8,621 nt of DNA from DATLGB01 sp038232275 (GCA_038232275.1 JBBSIC010000063.1:1-8621), one strand, 5' to 3'; positions 1-6,160 are shown, counted from the first letter of the stretch. Notes: generated from the letters alone by a model not told the origin. A program made the numbers and translations.

Positions 1-137
1 CACGCTTGGATCGCCCGCTGATCACCGCCTGGCGGCGTCCTCGCTCGGTCATGTGGCAGAGCCACACTCCCTCACTGCGTCCTTGCCAGCCGGCGCCAGC
101 GAGCGCCCAAGCATGCACGGACTTACAGGATGAACCA
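1..137. other. Non-coding stretch downstream of the DNA ligase gene
   Basis: I see no credible gene here; the reading frame crossing it on the plus strand is antisense to the ligase. It contains one short perfect inverted repeat at 52-66 (TGTGGC, loop AGA, GCCACA). This lies about 70 bases past the ligase stop codon. It could form a small hairpin in the ligase transcript, but no run of U follows, so it is not a canonical intrinsic terminator. Confidence 0.5.
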
Positions 138-1649
138 CTAGGGCGTCGCACGGAACCGGAGCACGGATTCGATCGTGTCCGCCTCGGACGCGCGCTTGTC
201 CGAGCGGTGGCGCACGACGCGCGCGAAGCGCAGCGCGACGCCGCCCGGGTAGCGCGAGGAGGTCTGCACGCCGTCGAAGGCGACCTCGACGACGAGCTCA
301 GGGCGCACGCGCACGACCCAGGCGCCCTCGTCGACGGCGAGCTCGGTCAGGCGCTCGGTCTGCCAGCGCAGCATCTCGTCGGTGAGGCCCTTGAAGGTCT
401 TGCCCAGCATGACGAAGTCGCCGGTGCCCGGATCCCGTGCGCCGAGGTGCAGGTTGGAGAGCCACCCCCGGCGGCGGCCCGACCCTCGCTCGACCGCGAG
501 CACGACGAGGTCGAGCGTGTGGACCGGCTTGACCTTCAGCCAGCCGGCCCCACGGCGGCCGGCGGCGTAGGGCGCGGACAGCGACTTGGCGACCACGCCC
601 TCGTGGCCGATCGCCAGCGCGGCGCGCAGGTGGGCGGCGGCGGCCTCGGCGTCCGCGGCGACGACGCGCGGGACGCGCTGGGCGGCCGGGACGAGGCGCT
701 CCAGCGCCGCGGCGCGCTCGGCGCCGGGCGCGTCGAGCAGGTCGGTGCCGTCAAGGTGGAGCAGGTCGAAGTACAGCCCGGTCAGCGCGACGTCGGAGCG
801 CCCGCGCGAGCCGAAGCGCGAGGCGGTGACCTGGAACGGGTGCGGCGAGCCGTCCGCGCGCAGCGCGATCGCCTCGCCGTCGAGCACGAAGCGCTCCGCG
901 TCCAGCGCCAGCGCGGCGGTCACGAGCTCCGGCACGCGGGCGGTGATGTCGTCGAGGCTGCGCGTGAAGACCCCCACCGCGCCGGCGACGCGGTGCACCT
1001 GGATGCGCGCGCCGTCGAGCTTGAACTCGACCGCCGCCGCGCCGAGGGTCGCGAGCGCGGCCTCGACCCCCCTGGCCGTCCCGGCGAGCATCGGCTGCAC
1101 GGGCCGGCCGAGCTCCAGCCTGATGGCGTCCAGGCCCGCGGCGCCGGCCGTCAGCGCCCTCGCCGCGACCACGGGCATGTCACCGGCGAGCATCAGCGCG
1201 CGGCGCACGCTGGCGACGGGGACCTCCGCCGCCCGGGCGACCGCCTCGGTCATGACCCCGGCCCCGGCGCCCTGGCGCAGGTCGCCCGCGAGCAGTCCGC
1301 GCAGCAGCCGCTGCTCGGACGCCGTCGCCGGGGCGAAGAGCCGCTCGAGCTCCGCCCGGCGGGCCGCGACCGAGCCGGCGCCGGCCAAACAGCCGATGCG
1401 CGCGAAGGCCTCCGCCACGTCCGCCACTCCCAGCCCAGGCGCCGCCGCCGGCTCGGGCACACTGCGCAGCGACGCCCAGCCCACGCCGATCTGGCGCTGC
1501 AGCAGGTCCCCGGCAAGAAAGGCCGTCCCCGCCGCGACCTCGTCCGGCGCGAGCGCGCGCAGCGCCGCCGCGATCAGCGCGACCTTCTCGTTGCGCGCGG
1601 ATGCGGCGCGCACCGCGTCCGACACCGCCGCCAGGTCCGCGAAGTCCAT
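138..1649 (-). CDS. lig: ATP-dependent DNA ligase (LigB-like, archaeal/eukaryotic type)
   Basis: This 503-residue protein should seal nicks in duplex DNA by ATP-dependent adenylation of an active-site lysine. The order of parts is a helical N-terminal DNA-binding domain (about 1-180), an adenylation domain (about 185-375) and a C-terminal OB-fold (about 376-503). Visible nucleotidyltransferase motifs are QPMLA (185-189), motif I KLDG with nucleophile K210, DGE (257-259), motif III YFDLLHLDG (293-301), motif IV EGVVAK (350-355), motif V WLKVK (370-374), and a motif-VI-like RFARVVRHRSDK near 474-485. Length and architecture match the stand-alone actinobacterial LigB class, not LigD: no polymerase or nuclease domain is fused and no Ku gene is adjacent. 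The open frame extends far upstream, but only as the antisense-like shadow of the antiporter. The ATG at 1649, 2 nt after the antiporter stop, gives the family N-terminus. No Shine-Dalgarno is seen, so translation is probably coupled to the antiporter. NAD-dependent LigA would normally do replication, so a repair role is inferred. Confidence 0.95.
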   Translation of the reverse strand: MDFADLAAVSDAVRAASARNEKVALIAAALRALAPDEVAAGTAFLAGDLLQRQIGVGWASLRSVPEPAAAPGLGVADVAEAFARIGCLAGAGSVAARRAELERLFAPATASEQRLLRGLLAGDLRQGAGAGVMTEAVARAAEVPVASVRRALMLAGDMPVVAARALTAGAAGLDAIRLELGRPVQPMLAGTARGVEAALATLGAAAVEFKLDGARIQVHRVAGAVGVFTRSLDDITARVPELVTAALALDAERFVLDGEAIALRADGSPHPFQVTASRFGSRGRSDVALTGLYFDLLHLDGTDLLDAPGAERAAALERLVPAAQRVPRVVAADAEAAAAHLRAALAIGHEGVVAKSLSAPYAAGRRGAGWLKVKPVHTLDLVVLAVERGSGRRRGWLSNLHLGARDPGTGDFVMLGKTFKGLTDEMLRWQTERLTELAVDEGAWVVRVRPELVVEVAFDGVQTSSRYPGGVALRFARVVRHRSDKRASEADTIESVLRFRATP

Positions 1650-1651
1650 GC

Positions 1652-3184
1652 CTACGTCGCGGCGCGCAGCCGCGCCTCCTCGAGGTCGAGGTCGCGCTCG
1701 ATCTGGCGCAGGATGTCCGGCCGCAGCTTGCCCTCCGAACGCAGCCCCAGCAGCGCGTCGCGCTCGACGGTGATCAGATCGCGCCGGAGCTTGCCGAAGC
1801 GATAGCCCTGCCTGCGCACGTCGGAGCGTCTCTCCCCCTCGCCCGTGAGCGCCTGCTGGCACATCCGAAAGCGTGCTCGGTAGATCTCGCGCAGGCGCTT
1901 GATCGCCTCCGGCACCTCGCCCTCGAACTCGGCCTCGATCTCGTCGAGGCGGTCCAGCGCCGCCTGCGCCGCCTCGAGGCGGGCGACGGCCTCCTCCGGC
2001 GACCAGGTCCGGTCCTCGCTCAGCCCCAGCGCCCGGATCAGCAGCGGCAGCGTCAGGCCCTGGCCGACGAGCGTGACCGCGATCACGACCACCGTGAGCA
2101 CGATGATCTGGTTGCGGCCGTCCACGTCGAGGGGTACCGACAGCGCGGCGGCCAGCGAGATCGCGCCGCGCATCCCGCTCCAGCCCACGAGCAACCGCTC
2201 GCGCCAGTTCTCGCCGGTGCGCGCCCGCGGGGCGAACTGCATCGCCAGGCGGACCGCCATCACCACCGCGGCGATGACGAGGCCCGAGCCGAGCACGTCG
2301 CCGAGCGCGAGCGAGTCGCTGAGCTGCGGGAACTGCAGCCCGAGCAGGATGAAGATCAGCGCGTTGAGGATGAATTCGAGCACCTCCCAGAACGCGAGCG
2401 CGCTCAGGCGCACGTCCGCGTCGAAGGCCGTGTGCGAGTGCCAGCCGAGGTAGAGGCCCGCGACGACGGCCGCGATCACGCCGGACACGCCGATCTCCTC
2501 GGCGAGGATGTAGGCGCCGTAGGCGGCGAGCAGGGTCCACAGGATCGTCAGCGGCCGGTCCGTGAGCCGCTCGACGATGCGCCGCTCCGCCCAGCCGACC
2601 GCGAGCCCGACCGCGATGCCGCCGGTGACGGCCAGCGCGAAGTCCAGCAGGGCGTCGGCCGCATCGAACGTCGCGCCCGTCGCGACGCCCACCGCCACCC
2701 GGAAGGCCACCAGCGCGGTGGCGTCGTTGATCATCGACTCGCCCTCGACGAGCAGCCGGAGCCGGCTCGGCGCGCGGGCGCGCCGGAAGGTCGCCAGCGC
2801 GGCCACGGGGTCCGTGGGCGCGACGACGGCGCCGAGCACGAAGGCCCCCGCCCACGGCAGGCCGTCCACCACGGCGTGCGCGACGACGGCGACCGCGCCC
2901 GTGCTCGCCATCACGAGGGCCAGCGACAGGTGGCCGAGCGGTCGTCGCTCGGCCCACAGCTCCTGCGGCGAGGCGTTGAAGCCGGCCGCGGTCAGCAGCG
3001 GCGGCAGGAAGACGAGGAACACGACGTTGGGCGCCAGCACGATGTCCGGCAGCCCGGGGACGAACCCGATGCCGAGCCCGCCGAGGACGAGCACGATCGG
3101 GTAGGGGACTCGGATCAGGTCGGCGATCCGCACGAGCCCCGCCGCCGCCACCAGCAGCACGAAGAGGAACTCGAGGTGGTCCAC
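1652..3184 (-). CDS. CPA1-family Na+/H+ antiporter (NhaP-like)
   Basis: This 510-residue inner-membrane protein should exchange cytoplasmic Na+ (or K+) for H+. About a dozen hydrophobic segments fill residues 1-390. Hallmark CPA1 motifs are VAPTDPVA (T124-D125-P126), GESMINDATALVAF (N153-D154, the ion-binding pair) and WSGMRGAISLA (R339). Residues from about 390 form a hydrophilic, charged, helix-rich cytoplasmic tail ending in ERDLDLEEARL, typical of the actinobacterial branch. The start is a GTG at 3184; it precedes the first membrane helix directly, giving a usual N-terminus. The downstream ligase begins 2 nt after the TAG stop, so the two are likely co-transcribed. The gene diverges from a thioredoxin-like gene across 25 bp. 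A TAGACT hexamer on this strand lies 9 nt upstream of the GTG and is the probable -10 element. Ion specificity cannot be read from the sequence. Confidence 0.95.
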   Translation of the reverse strand: MDHLEFLFVLLVAAAGLVRIADLIRVPYPIVLVLGGLGIGFVPGLPDIVLAPNVVFLVFLPPLLTAAGFNASPQELWAERRPLGHLSLALVMASTGAVAVVAHAVVDGLPWAGAFVLGAVVAPTDPVAALATFRRARAPSRLRLLVEGESMINDATALVAFRVAVGVATGATFDAADALLDFALAVTGGIAVGLAVGWAERRIVERLTDRPLTILWTLLAAYGAYILAEEIGVSGVIAAVVAGLYLGWHSHTAFDADVRLSALAFWEVLEFILNALIFILLGLQFPQLSDSLALGDVLGSGLVIAAVVMAVRLAMQFAPRARTGENWRERLLVGWSGMRGAISLAAALSVPLDVDGRNQIIVLTVVVIAVTLVGQGLTLPLLIRALGLSEDRTWSPEEAVARLEAAQAALDRLDEIEAEFEGEVPEAIKRLREIYRARFRMCQQALTGEGERRSDVRRQGYRFGKLRRDLITVERDALLGLRSEGKLRPDILRQIERDLDLEEARLRAAT

Positions 3185-3193
3185 GGCCCGCCG

Positions 3194-3203
3194 AGTCTAC
3201 GAT
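3194..3203. promoter_or_regulatory. Overlapping divergent -10 elements (putative bidirectional promoter)
   Basis: The 25-bp spacer between the antiporter GTG and the thioredoxin-like ATG holds two TAnnnT hexamers on opposite strands. TACGAT at 3198-3203 (plus) lies 6 nt before the ATG at 3210. TAGACT at 3199-3194 (minus) lies 9 nt before the GTG at 3184. They share the central TA at 3198-3199. The plus spacing predicts transcription starting at or next to the ATG, a leaderless mRNA. I see no good -35 for either at 17 bp; a CTGACA on the minus strand at 3225-3220 is 20 bp away. Function is inferred from spacing and composition. Confidence 0.5.
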
Positions 3204-3209
3204 CGGCGG

Positions 3210-3725
3210 ATGTCCTCGCTGTCAGAGCCCGTGCATCCGGGCGATCACGTGCGCGGCGCCGACGGCGCGGACCTCGAGCTCGTGATGTACGGGGACTTCG
3301 AGTGCCCGTTCTGCACGGCCGCCCAGAGGATCGTCGCCCGCGTGCGGCGGCGGCTCGGCGACCGCCTGCGCTTCGTCTTCCGCCACTTCCCGCTCGAGCA
3401 GACGCACCCGCACGCGCGCGCGGCGGCCGAGGCCGCCGAGGCGGCGGCCGCCCAGGGCCGCGTCTGGGAGATGCACGATGCCCTCTTCGACGCGGGCGGG
3501 CGCTTCACCGACGCAGACCTGGTCGCCCACGCGCGCGCCATCGGCCTGGACACGGCCCGCTTCGAGGCCGAGCTGCACGACGGCATGCACGCCGCGCGGG
3601 TCGACCACGACATCCGCACCGGCAGGGACGCGGGCGTCGCCGGGACGCCCGCGTTCTATGCCAACGGCGCGCGCGTGGAGGGGGCCTTCGACGCCGGGTC
3701 GCTGGTTGACGCCCTGCTCGCGTAG
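3210..3725 (+). CDS. Cytoplasmic DsbA/thioredoxin-fold oxidoreductase, NhaA-C-terminal-domain type
   Basis: This 171-residue protein has a thioredoxin fold with a helical insertion. The active site is DFECPFC with redox cysteines C32 and C35, followed by the FRHFPL strand (58-62), the helical segment around HPHARAAAEAAEAA and WEMHDALF, and the cis-proline loop GVAGTPAFYANG (T146-P147). There are no other cysteines. No signal peptide or membrane segment is present, so it should act in the cytoplasm, unlike secreted DsbA. The pattern from the HVRGADGADLELVMYGDFECPFC region to the C-terminus closely resembles, from memory, the thioredoxin-like domain fused to the C-terminus of many actinobacterial NhaA antiporters; here it stands alone, divergent from a CPA1 antiporter. 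The ATG lacks a usable Shine-Dalgarno (GGCGG abuts the start) and has a -10-like hexamer 6 nt upstream, supporting a leaderless start. It is followed 9 nt later by the STAS gene. Substrate is unknown; a thiol oxidase, reductase or isomerase role is possible. Confidence 0.9.
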   Translation: MSSLSEPVHPGDHVRGADGADLELVMYGDFECPFCTAAQRIVARVRRRLGDRLRFVFRHFPLEQTHPHARAAAEAAEAAAAQGRVWEMHDALFDAGGRFTDADLVAHARAIGLDTARFEAELHDGMHAARVDHDIRTGRDAGVAGTPAFYANGARVEGAFDAGSLVDALLA

Positions 3726-3728
3726 GCT
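3723..3728 (+). promoter_or_regulatory. Putative -10 hexamer of the STAS gene, overlapping the upstream TAG stop
   Basis: TAGGCT begins with the TAG stop codon of the thioredoxin-like gene and lies 6 nt before the GTG start of the STAS gene. That is the spacing expected if RNA polymerase begins at the start codon. No Shine-Dalgarno precedes this GTG. A TTGACG occurs at 3706-3711, but only 11 bp upstream, too close for a standard -35. Translation re-initiation after the stop codon is the alternative explanation. Confidence 0.4.
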
Positions 3729-3734
3729 TTTGGC

Positions 3735-4070
3735 GTGGGCTCGGAGCCGGACTTCCAGGTGGAGGTGCGTCGGGGCGCGGAAGGGTTCGTCGTCACGCCG
3801 CGGGGCGAGCTCGACATCGCCACCGTCCCAGTCGTGCGCGGGGCCCTCGCCGACCGCAGTCCCGGCGAGGCGCTCGTGCTCGACCTCGGACAGCTCGCCT
3901 TCATGGACACCTCGGGAATCCAGCTGGTCGTGGAGGCCCACCGCGCGGCGCGTGCCGAGGGCTTCCGACTCTCCGTGCTGCGCGGGCCGCCGTCGATCCA
4001 GCGGGTCTTCGAGATCTCCGGCCTCGCCGACGTGCTGCCCTTCGCCGACGGGAGCCCCGGTGGCCGGTGA
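3735..4070 (+). CDS. STAS-domain anti-sigma-factor antagonist (RsbV/SpoIIAA-like)
   Basis: This 111-residue protein is a single STAS domain. In the partner-switching mechanism such proteins, when unphosphorylated, bind an anti-sigma kinase and free its sigma factor; the kinase inactivates them by phosphorylating a conserved serine. The conserved core is visible: GELDIATVPVVRGAL (24-38), the LVLDLGQLAFMDTSGIQL strand-loop-helix (48-64) with the phosphoacceptor candidate S60 in DTSG (T59 beside it), and the VFEISGLADVLPF end (91-103). There is no signal peptide or extra domain. The start is GTG at 3735; no ATG gives a complete domain. The downstream HATPase gene overlaps the 3' end by 11 bases, as is usual for an antagonist and its cognate kinase. 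The controlled sigma factor is not in this window. Confidence 0.92.
   Translation: MGSEPDFQVEVRRGAEGFVVTPRGELDIATVPVVRGALADRSPGEALVLDLGQLAFMDTSGIQLVVEAHRAARAEGFRLSVLRGPPSIQRVFEISGLADVLPFADGSPGGR
4050..4054 (+). promoter_or_regulatory. Ribosome binding site deciding the HATPase start
   Basis: GGGAG lies 5 nt before the GTG at 4060, inside the end of the STAS gene. It is the main reason for choosing this start over GTG codons further downstream, together with the 11-base overlap that suggests translational coupling. Confidence 0.55.
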
Positions 4071-4446
4071 TCCTGCGCGGCGGGCCGAGCTGCCCCGCAG
4101 TGCCGAGGCCCCGGCGCAGGCGCGCAGCACCGTGACGCGCTGGCTGATGGACGCGCTGGACCCGGTGTGCGTCGAGGACGTCAAGCTGCTCGTGTCCGAG
4201 CTCGTGACCAACGCCGTCCGCCATCCGCGCGGTGCGGGACGGATCGTGCTCGAGCTCGCCATCGCGGCCGGCCACGTCCGCGTCGAGGTGTCAGACCCGG
4301 GGAGCGGCTTCACGAAGCCGAAGGTCGACGCTCCCCCGCCGGACGCGCCCGGGGGCCGCGGCCTGCTGATCGTCGATCGCGTGGCCTCGCGCTGGGGCGT
4401 CACGCCGGGCCGGCACACGCGCGTCTGGTTCGAGCTCGACCGCTGA
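4060..4446 (+). CDS. RsbW-like anti-sigma factor / serine kinase (HATPase_c_2 domain)
   Basis: This 128-residue protein is a GHKL-fold ATPase of the RsbW/SpoIIAB type, expected to hold a sigma factor inactive and to phosphorylate its STAS partner. Visible ATP-site motifs are the N-box SELVTNAVRH (46-55, Mg-coordinating N51), the G1 box VSDPGSGF (77-84, D79) and the G2-like GGRGLLIVDRVASRWGV (98-114). It lacks the histidine phosphoacceptor and dimerisation domain of two-component kinases. The GTG start at 4060 has a GGGAG five nt upstream and overlaps the STAS stop codon, so the two products should be made together. The open frame extends much further upstream, but that part is out of register with any domain and shadows the STAS and thioredoxin-like genes. 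Its stop lies 3 bp from the stop of the convergent phosphofructokinase gene, leaving no room for a terminator. Its sigma-factor target is unknown. Confidence 0.9.
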   Translation: MAGDPARRAELPRSAEAPAQARSTVTRWLMDALDPVCVEDVKLLVSELVTNAVRHPRGAGRIVLELAIAAGHVRVEVSDPGSGFTKPKVDAPPPDAPGGRGLLIVDRVASRWGVTPGRHTRVWFELDR

Positions 4447-4449
4447 TCG

Positions 4450-5484
4450 TCAGCCGAAGAAGATCTCGGCGGTCTCGAAGAGCTCGGGGTCGAGCAGCTT
4501 CGGCTCGACCAGCGCCTCCTCGAGCACCACGGTGACGATCTCCGTCCCGCGCAGCGCGACCATCTTCCCGAAGTCCCCGCGCGTCACCGCGTCGATCGCC
4601 GCCACGCCGAAGCGCGTGCCGAGCACGCGATCGTAGGCGTTGGGCGTCCCGCCGCGCTGGACGTGGCCGAGGATCGTCATGCGCGTCTCGTACCCGGTGC
4701 GCGCCTCGATCTCGCCCTCGAGCGCGACCGCGACGCCCCCCAGGCGGGCGTGTCCGAACGCGTCCGTCTGGCCGCTGGAGCTCGCCTCGCCGGCGTCGAA
4801 CGGGTGCGCGCCCTCGCTGACCACCACGATCGAGAAGCGGCGCCCGGAGTCGTGGCGGCGACGCAGGTGGTCGCAGACCTGCTCGATGTCGTACGGCCGC
4901 TCGGGGACGAGGATCGCGTCGGCACCGCCGGCCAGGCCGCAGTAGGCGGCGATCCAGCCCGCATGGCGCCCCATGACCTCGACCACGATCACGCGGTCGT
5001 GGGACTCCGCGGTCGTGTGGAGGCGATCGATGGCGTCGGTCGCGATCTGCACCGCGGTCTGAAAGCCGAACGTGAAGTCCGTGCCCGCGAGGTCGTTGTC
5101 GATCGTCTTGGGCACGCCGACGCACGGGACGCCGCCCGCGGAGAGCTTGCCCGCGACGCCGAGGGTGTCCTCGCCGCCGATCGGGATCAGCATGTCGACC
5201 CCGAGGCGCTCGAGCGACTCGCGCACGCCGTCGAGACCGGGGCCGCCGTCCATGAAGGGGTTGGTGCGCGACGTGCCGAGGATCGTCCCGCCGCGGTGCA
5301 GGATGCCGCGCGTGGCGGCCTCGTCGAGCTCGATGCCTTCGGCCTTGAGCACGCCCGCCCAGCCGTAGGTGAAGCCGAAGAACGAGTGACCGTGCACGTT
5401 GAGGCCCTTGCGCACGATCGCGCGGATGACGGCGTTCAGTCCGGGGCAGTCGCCCCCGCCGGTGAGGACGCCGATGCGGGCCAT
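4450..5484 (-). CDS. pfp: 6-phosphofructokinase, predicted pyrophosphate-dependent
   Basis: This 344-residue enzyme converts fructose 6-phosphate to fructose 1,6-bisphosphate in glycolysis. Family motifs are LTGGGDCPGLNAVIR (7-21), GGEDT (103-107), PKTIDND (125-131, catalytic base D129), the sugar-binding MGRHAGWIA (171-179) and HVQRGGTPNAYDR (274-286). Two positions predict the phosphoryl donor. ATP enzymes such as E. coli PfkA have Gly at positions 104 and 124; here these are D106 and K126, the combination known for PPi-dependent enzymes, including the actinobacterial Amycolatopsis one. Streptomyces ATP enzymes share the Lys but keep the Gly. A PPi enzyme would be reversible and could also act in gluconeogenesis. 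The ATG at 5484 lies 10 bp after the stop of the secreted-protein gene, without a clear Shine-Dalgarno but with a -10-like TAGCCT 7 nt upstream. It could therefore be read both from the upstream genes and from its own leaderless start. Family certain; donor a strong inference. Confidence 0.96.
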   Translation of the reverse strand: MARIGVLTGGGDCPGLNAVIRAIVRKGLNVHGHSFFGFTYGWAGVLKAEGIELDEAATRGILHRGGTILGTSRTNPFMDGGPGLDGVRESLERLGVDMLIPIGGEDTLGVAGKLSAGGVPCVGVPKTIDNDLAGTDFTFGFQTAVQIATDAIDRLHTTAESHDRVIVVEVMGRHAGWIAAYCGLAGGADAILVPERPYDIEQVCDHLRRRHDSGRRFSIVVVSEGAHPFDAGEASSSGQTDAFGHARLGGVAVALEGEIEARTGYETRMTILGHVQRGGTPNAYDRVLGTRFGVAAIDAVTRGDFGKMVALRGTEIVTVVLEEALVEPKLLDPELFETAEIFFG

Positions 5485-5491
5485 GGCGCGG

Positions 5492-5497
5492 AGGCTA
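5492..5497 (-). promoter_or_regulatory. Putative -10 hexamer of the phosphofructokinase gene, overlapping the upstream TAG stop
   Basis: On the minus strand TAGCCT begins with the TAG stop of the decapeptide-repeat protein gene and ends 7 nt before the phosphofructokinase ATG. This repeats the arrangement between the thioredoxin-like and STAS genes. It would let the downstream gene be transcribed separately as a leaderless mRNA. A chance match is possible because the TAG is already fixed by the stop codon. Confidence 0.4.
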
Positions 5498-6160
5498 CTT
5501 CTTCGCGTGGACCGCGGTCCCCGCGATCACGCACTGGTGGCCGGTCCCGGCGGCGAGCCCGTCCTGGGCGAGGTACTGCACGGTGAGCGTGTCACCCCCG
5601 GGCTCGTACCAGGTGAGCGTGCCCGAGGCGTCGTTGAGCGCACCCGGCAGCAGCGCGAGCGTCTCGCCCGGCTGGAAGTCGTTGTCGCTGTAGACCTGCG
5701 TCGGCGCGGACGGCGTGGTCAGCGCGATGCGGATCAGCCCGCCCGGGACGGTCGGCACGGCGGTCGCCTCGAGATCGCCGTTGTTGCAGAAGCCGGTGAT
5801 CTTCAGGCCGGCCTCGTCGAGGAAGGCCTTCGAGACGCCGGTCGGATCCGCGTAGGCGAAGCGCCCGAAGCTCACGCCCTGGACGGCGTCCGCCGCGCCG
5901 GCGTGCGCGGCGTCGGGCACCGGGTCCAGCGAGCCCTCGTCGATGTCGGACCCGTCGAGCCCGTTGCGCACGATGTCGCGCCCCGAGAGGCCCGCGACGT
6001 TGCGGCCCGTGATCGTGTTCGAGCGGACGTCGCGGCCGCGGATGGTGTGGTCGGCGATGTCCGGCGAGCGGATCAGCGTCCGCGCGACGGCGGGCCCGCC
6101 CCAGGCGCCGAGCAGCGCGAGGATCGAGATCACGAGCGCGGGGGAGGGCCCGCGGCGCAT
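5495..6160 (-). CDS. Secreted protein with decapeptide repeats, function unknown
   Basis: This 221-residue protein starts with a basic N-terminus and hydrophobic segment (about 1-26, PALVISILALLGAW then GPAVA), a likely Sec signal peptide cleaved near AVA-RT. Residues about 28-78 carry short, roughly ten-residue units with a G-x-D/N-I/V core: RSPDI, TIRGRDV, TITGRNV, LSGRDI, LDGSDI. These look like a small beta-solenoid, and I recall similar repeats in many secreted actinobacterial proteins of unknown function. The rest (about 95-221) looks like a beta-rich globular domain with two cysteines, C125 and C210, that could form a disulfide outside the cell. The ATG at 6160 overlaps the UppP stop (TGATG), so translation is coupled. 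An alternative frame reading upstream through UppP has no signal peptide and is a shadow. The product should be extracytoplasmic; no enzymatic motif is visible. Confidence 0.85.
   Translation of the reverse strand: MRRGPSPALVISILALLGAWGGPAVARTLIRSPDIADHTIRGRDVRSNTITGRNVAGLSGRDIVRNGLDGSDIDEGSLDPVPDAAHAGAADAVQGVSFGRFAYADPTGVSKAFLDEAGLKITGFCNNGDLEATAVPTVPGGLIRIALTTPSAPTQVYSDNDFQPGETLALLPGALNDASGTLTWYEPGGDTLTVQYLAQDGLAAGTGHQCVIAGTAVHAKK

Noticed and set aside
52..66. Hairpin TGTGGC-AGA-GCCACA as an intrinsic terminator for the ligase transcript
   Set aside because: The stem is only 6 bp and no U-run follows on the minus strand, so I mention it but do not call it a terminator.
6..1805. Long plus-strand open frame (599 codons) across the ligase gene
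   Set aside because: It is antisense to a gene with complete ligase motifs, is rich in Arg, His and Gln without any domain, and results from the high GC content at third codon positions.
1650..2957. N-terminal extension of the ligase frame back into the antiporter gene
   Set aside because: The extension is Arg-rich shadow of the antiporter in another frame; the ligase fold starts at the ATG at 1649 and its 503-residue length is normal.
1601..3709. Plus-strand open frame of 702 codons over the antiporter and thioredoxin-like genes
   Set aside because: It is low-complexity Arg/Glu/His-rich sequence antisense to the antiporter and then out of frame with the thioredoxin-like gene; no family resemblance.
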